Position numbers and translations under genes: made by a program. Positions 62,648 to 64,000 of a DNA stretch of 64,000 nucleotides are shown here, one piece after another (position 1 is the first letter of the stretch; the number at the start of each line of letters is the position of its first letter). The stretch is taken from contig NZ_AP031496.1 in the NCBI RefSeq assembly GCF_042850945.1, positions 1,674,001 through 1,738,000 of the forward strand. Reading direction: 5' to 3'. The DNA is from Halioxenophilus aromaticivorans. GTDB lineage: Bacteria > Pseudomonadota > Gammaproteobacteria > Pseudomonadales > Cellvibrionaceae. The notes under the pieces are model-generated. The model was not told the DNA's origin and ran no database searches. It saw only the letters and a list, made by a program, of their open reading frames with translations.

Positions 62648-64000
62648 ATGAGTAGTCATTCAATAGCAGGAGAGCAGCCTGATTACGATTTTGATATCGT
62701 CAGGAAGTTCAGCGTTATGACCGTGATCTGGGGTGTGTTCGGTATGGCCATGGGTGTACTGATCGCGTCGCAGTTGGTTTGGCCTGGCTTAAACGATCTA
62801 CTGCAACCCTACACACACTTTGGCCGTTTGCGCCCGCTGCATACCAACGCGGTTATCTTCGCCTTCGGCGGTTGTGCGTTATTCGCAACGTCTTACTACG
62901 TTGTGCAGCGCACCTGCCAAACTAGACTGTTCGGCGGAATCTTAGTTCCGTTTACTTTTTGGGGGTGGCAAGCGGTTATTGTGTTGGCTGCCATCACGCT
63001 GCCTATGGGTATGACCTCTGCCAAAGAATACGCAGAGCTGGAATGGCCAATCGACCTGCTGATCGCAGCGGTTTGGATTTCCTACGCCATTGTCTTCTTC
63101 GGCACCATTGCTACTCGTAAAACATCCCACATCTACGTGGCCAACTGGTTCTACGGTGCCTTCATTATCACCATCGCTGTACTGCATATCGTCAACAGTG
63201 CTTTTATCCCAGTGAGCCTCACCAAGTCTTACTCCGCCTATGCCGGCGCCATGGATGCCATGATCCAGTGGTGGTATGGCCACAACGCGGTGGGCTTTTT
63301 CTTAACCGCGGGCTTCCTGGGCATGATGTACTACTTCGTGCCTAAGCAGGCCGGCCGTCCGGTATATTCTTACCAATTATCGATTGTTCACTTCTGGGCG
63401 CTGATCTCGTTGTACATCTGGGCCGGTTCTCACCACTTGCATTATTCTGCACTGCCCGATTGGGCGCAAAGTCTGGGTATGGTGATGTCTCTGATTCTGT
63501 TGGCGCCTTCCTGGGGAGGCATGATCAACGGCATCATGACGTTGTCCGGTGCTTGGCATAAACTGCGCACCGATCCAACCCTGCGCTTCTTGGTGGTTTC
63601 TCTGTCCTTCTACGGTATGTCTACCTTTGAAGGCCCAATGATGGCGATTAAGACCGTTAACGCTTTGTCTCACAACACCGACTGGACCGTGGGTCACGTG
63701 CACTCCGGTGCTTTGGGTTGGGTTGCCATGATCTCCATCGGTTCTGTTTATCACCTGCTACCAGTACTGTCTAACCGCAAAGAGATGTGGAGTGTTGGCC
63801 TGATCAACGCGCACTTCTGGTTGGCCACCATTGGTACCGTTTTGTACATCGCCTCTATGTGGGTGAACGGTATCATGCAAGGTTTGATGTGGCGTGCATT
63901 TAACGCCGATGGCACTTTGACCTATAACTTTGTTGAGTCTGTAGAAGCCAGTACACCGGGTTACTTTGTGCGTGTGATTGGTGGTGCCTTCTTCCTCACC
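62648..64000 (+). CDS. ccoN: cbb3-type cytochrome c oxidase subunit I (CcoN), 3' end beyond window
   Basis: Catalytic heme/copper subunit of the high-affinity terminal oxidase in the inner membrane. 451 codons are visible and stay open to the right edge. Visible: RLRPLHTNAVIFAFGGC with the low-spin heme His, WWYGHNAVGFFLTAGFLGMMYY with the CuB His, GSHHLHYSALPDWAQSLGM (CuB His pair), and HVHSGALGWVAM. AGGA precedes the ATG. An FNR/ANR box upstream fits induction at low oxygen. The remaining cco genes should follow. Confidence 0.97.
   Translation, partial: MSSHSIAGEQPDYDFDIVRKFSVMTVIWGVFGMAMGVLIASQLVWPGLNDLLQPYTHFGRLRPLHTNAVIFAFGGCALFATSYYVVQRTCQTRLFGGILVPFTFWGWQAVIVLAAITLPMGMTSAKEYAELEWPIDLLIAAVWISYAIVFFGTIATRKTSHIYVANWFYGAFIITIAVLHIVNSAFIPVSLTKSYSAYAGAMDAMIQWWYGHNAVGFFLTAGFLGMMYYFVPKQAGRPVYSYQLSIVHFWALISLYIWAGSHHLHYSALPDWAQSLGMVMSLILLAPSWGGMINGIMTLSGAWHKLRTDPTLRFLVVSLSFYGMSTFEGPMMAIKTVNALSHNTDWTVGHVHSGALGWVAMISIGSVYHLLPVLSNRKEMWSVGLINAHFWLATIGTVLYIASMWVNGIMQGLMWRAFNADGTLTYNFVESVEASTPGYFVRVIGGAFFLT

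Overview
The window reads as a chromosomal segment of an aerobic, motile, Gram-negative gammaproteobacterium. Two blocks keep the gene order I remember from Pseudomonas: metG / mrp / dcd at the left, and bfr / bfd / peroxiredoxin / rnt / pyrC / motY / argG at the right. A secreted pectate lyase with a Gly/Ser/Asp-rich repeat linker and a C-terminal binding-type domain suggests a marine, polysaccharide-degrading Cellvibrionales-type organism (Simiduia / Saccharophagus / Teredinibacter-like). That placement is inference. No rRNA, tRNA, CRISPR array, insertion sequence or prophage was seen.

Layout. 1-5461: nadC (cut by the left edge), metG, mrp/apbC and dcd, with a vapBC toxin-antitoxin pair and its palindromic operator between mrp and dcd. 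5563-8538: a small zinc-ribbon membrane protein, arfB, a 2OG-Fe(II) oxygenase gene broken by one extra G in a poly-G run, an unknown protein and a diguanylate cyclase. 8753-15247: an ECF sigma factor with a ChrR-type anti-sigma on the minus strand, divergent from NTF2-like, SDR, flavin oxidoreductase, DUF1365 and cyclopropane-fatty-acid-synthase-like genes. Both sides carry the same promoter pattern (TGATCT, 18 bp, TAG), so this looks like a self-regulated membrane-lipid stress regulon. 15510-18867: an exonuclease-like gene, a DUF2809 gene, a long gene-free stretch, an NAD(P)-binding protein and a DUF3127 protein.

The most notable element lies in that gene-free stretch. The minus strand from about 17198 to 16728 carries 27 GGA triplets, many in loops of small perfect hairpins. 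It is preceded by a GacA/UvrY-like palindrome (17256-17273) and a sigma-70 promoter, and ends in a hairpin and T-rich tract. I read it as a CsrB/RsmZ-class RNA that sequesters CsrA/RsmA.

19135-34300: nrdB and nrdA (class Ia ribonucleotide reductase) lie on the same strand about 10 kb apart. Each has a pair of NrdR-like boxes with 31-bp centre spacing and a perfect DnaA box upstream. Between them are a crotonase, a 6-pyruvoyl-tetrahydropterin-synthase-like protein, a sulfotransferase/SDR pair, an M3 peptidase lipoprotein, a pair of unknown genes (one with a caspase-like His/Cys arrangement) and the pectate lyase. 34440-41175: a possible 25-residue peptide, an orphan ABC ATPase, argF, argD, an orphan hydantoinase-B-like gene, grxD and a fatty acid hydroxylase/sterol desaturase. 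41186-47360: a Fur-boxed operon of imelysin, di-heme oxidoreductase, imelysin, ModA-like binding protein and outer-membrane barrel. 47812-52747: response regulator, LysM/FecR protein and CHASE2 histidine kinase. 52914-55563: an OprF-like porin, mscL and mscS. 55627-62382: iron storage (bfr, bfd), peroxiredoxin, rnt, pyrC, motY and argG. 62648-64000: the start of ccoN (cbb3 oxidase) behind a well-placed FNR/ANR box.
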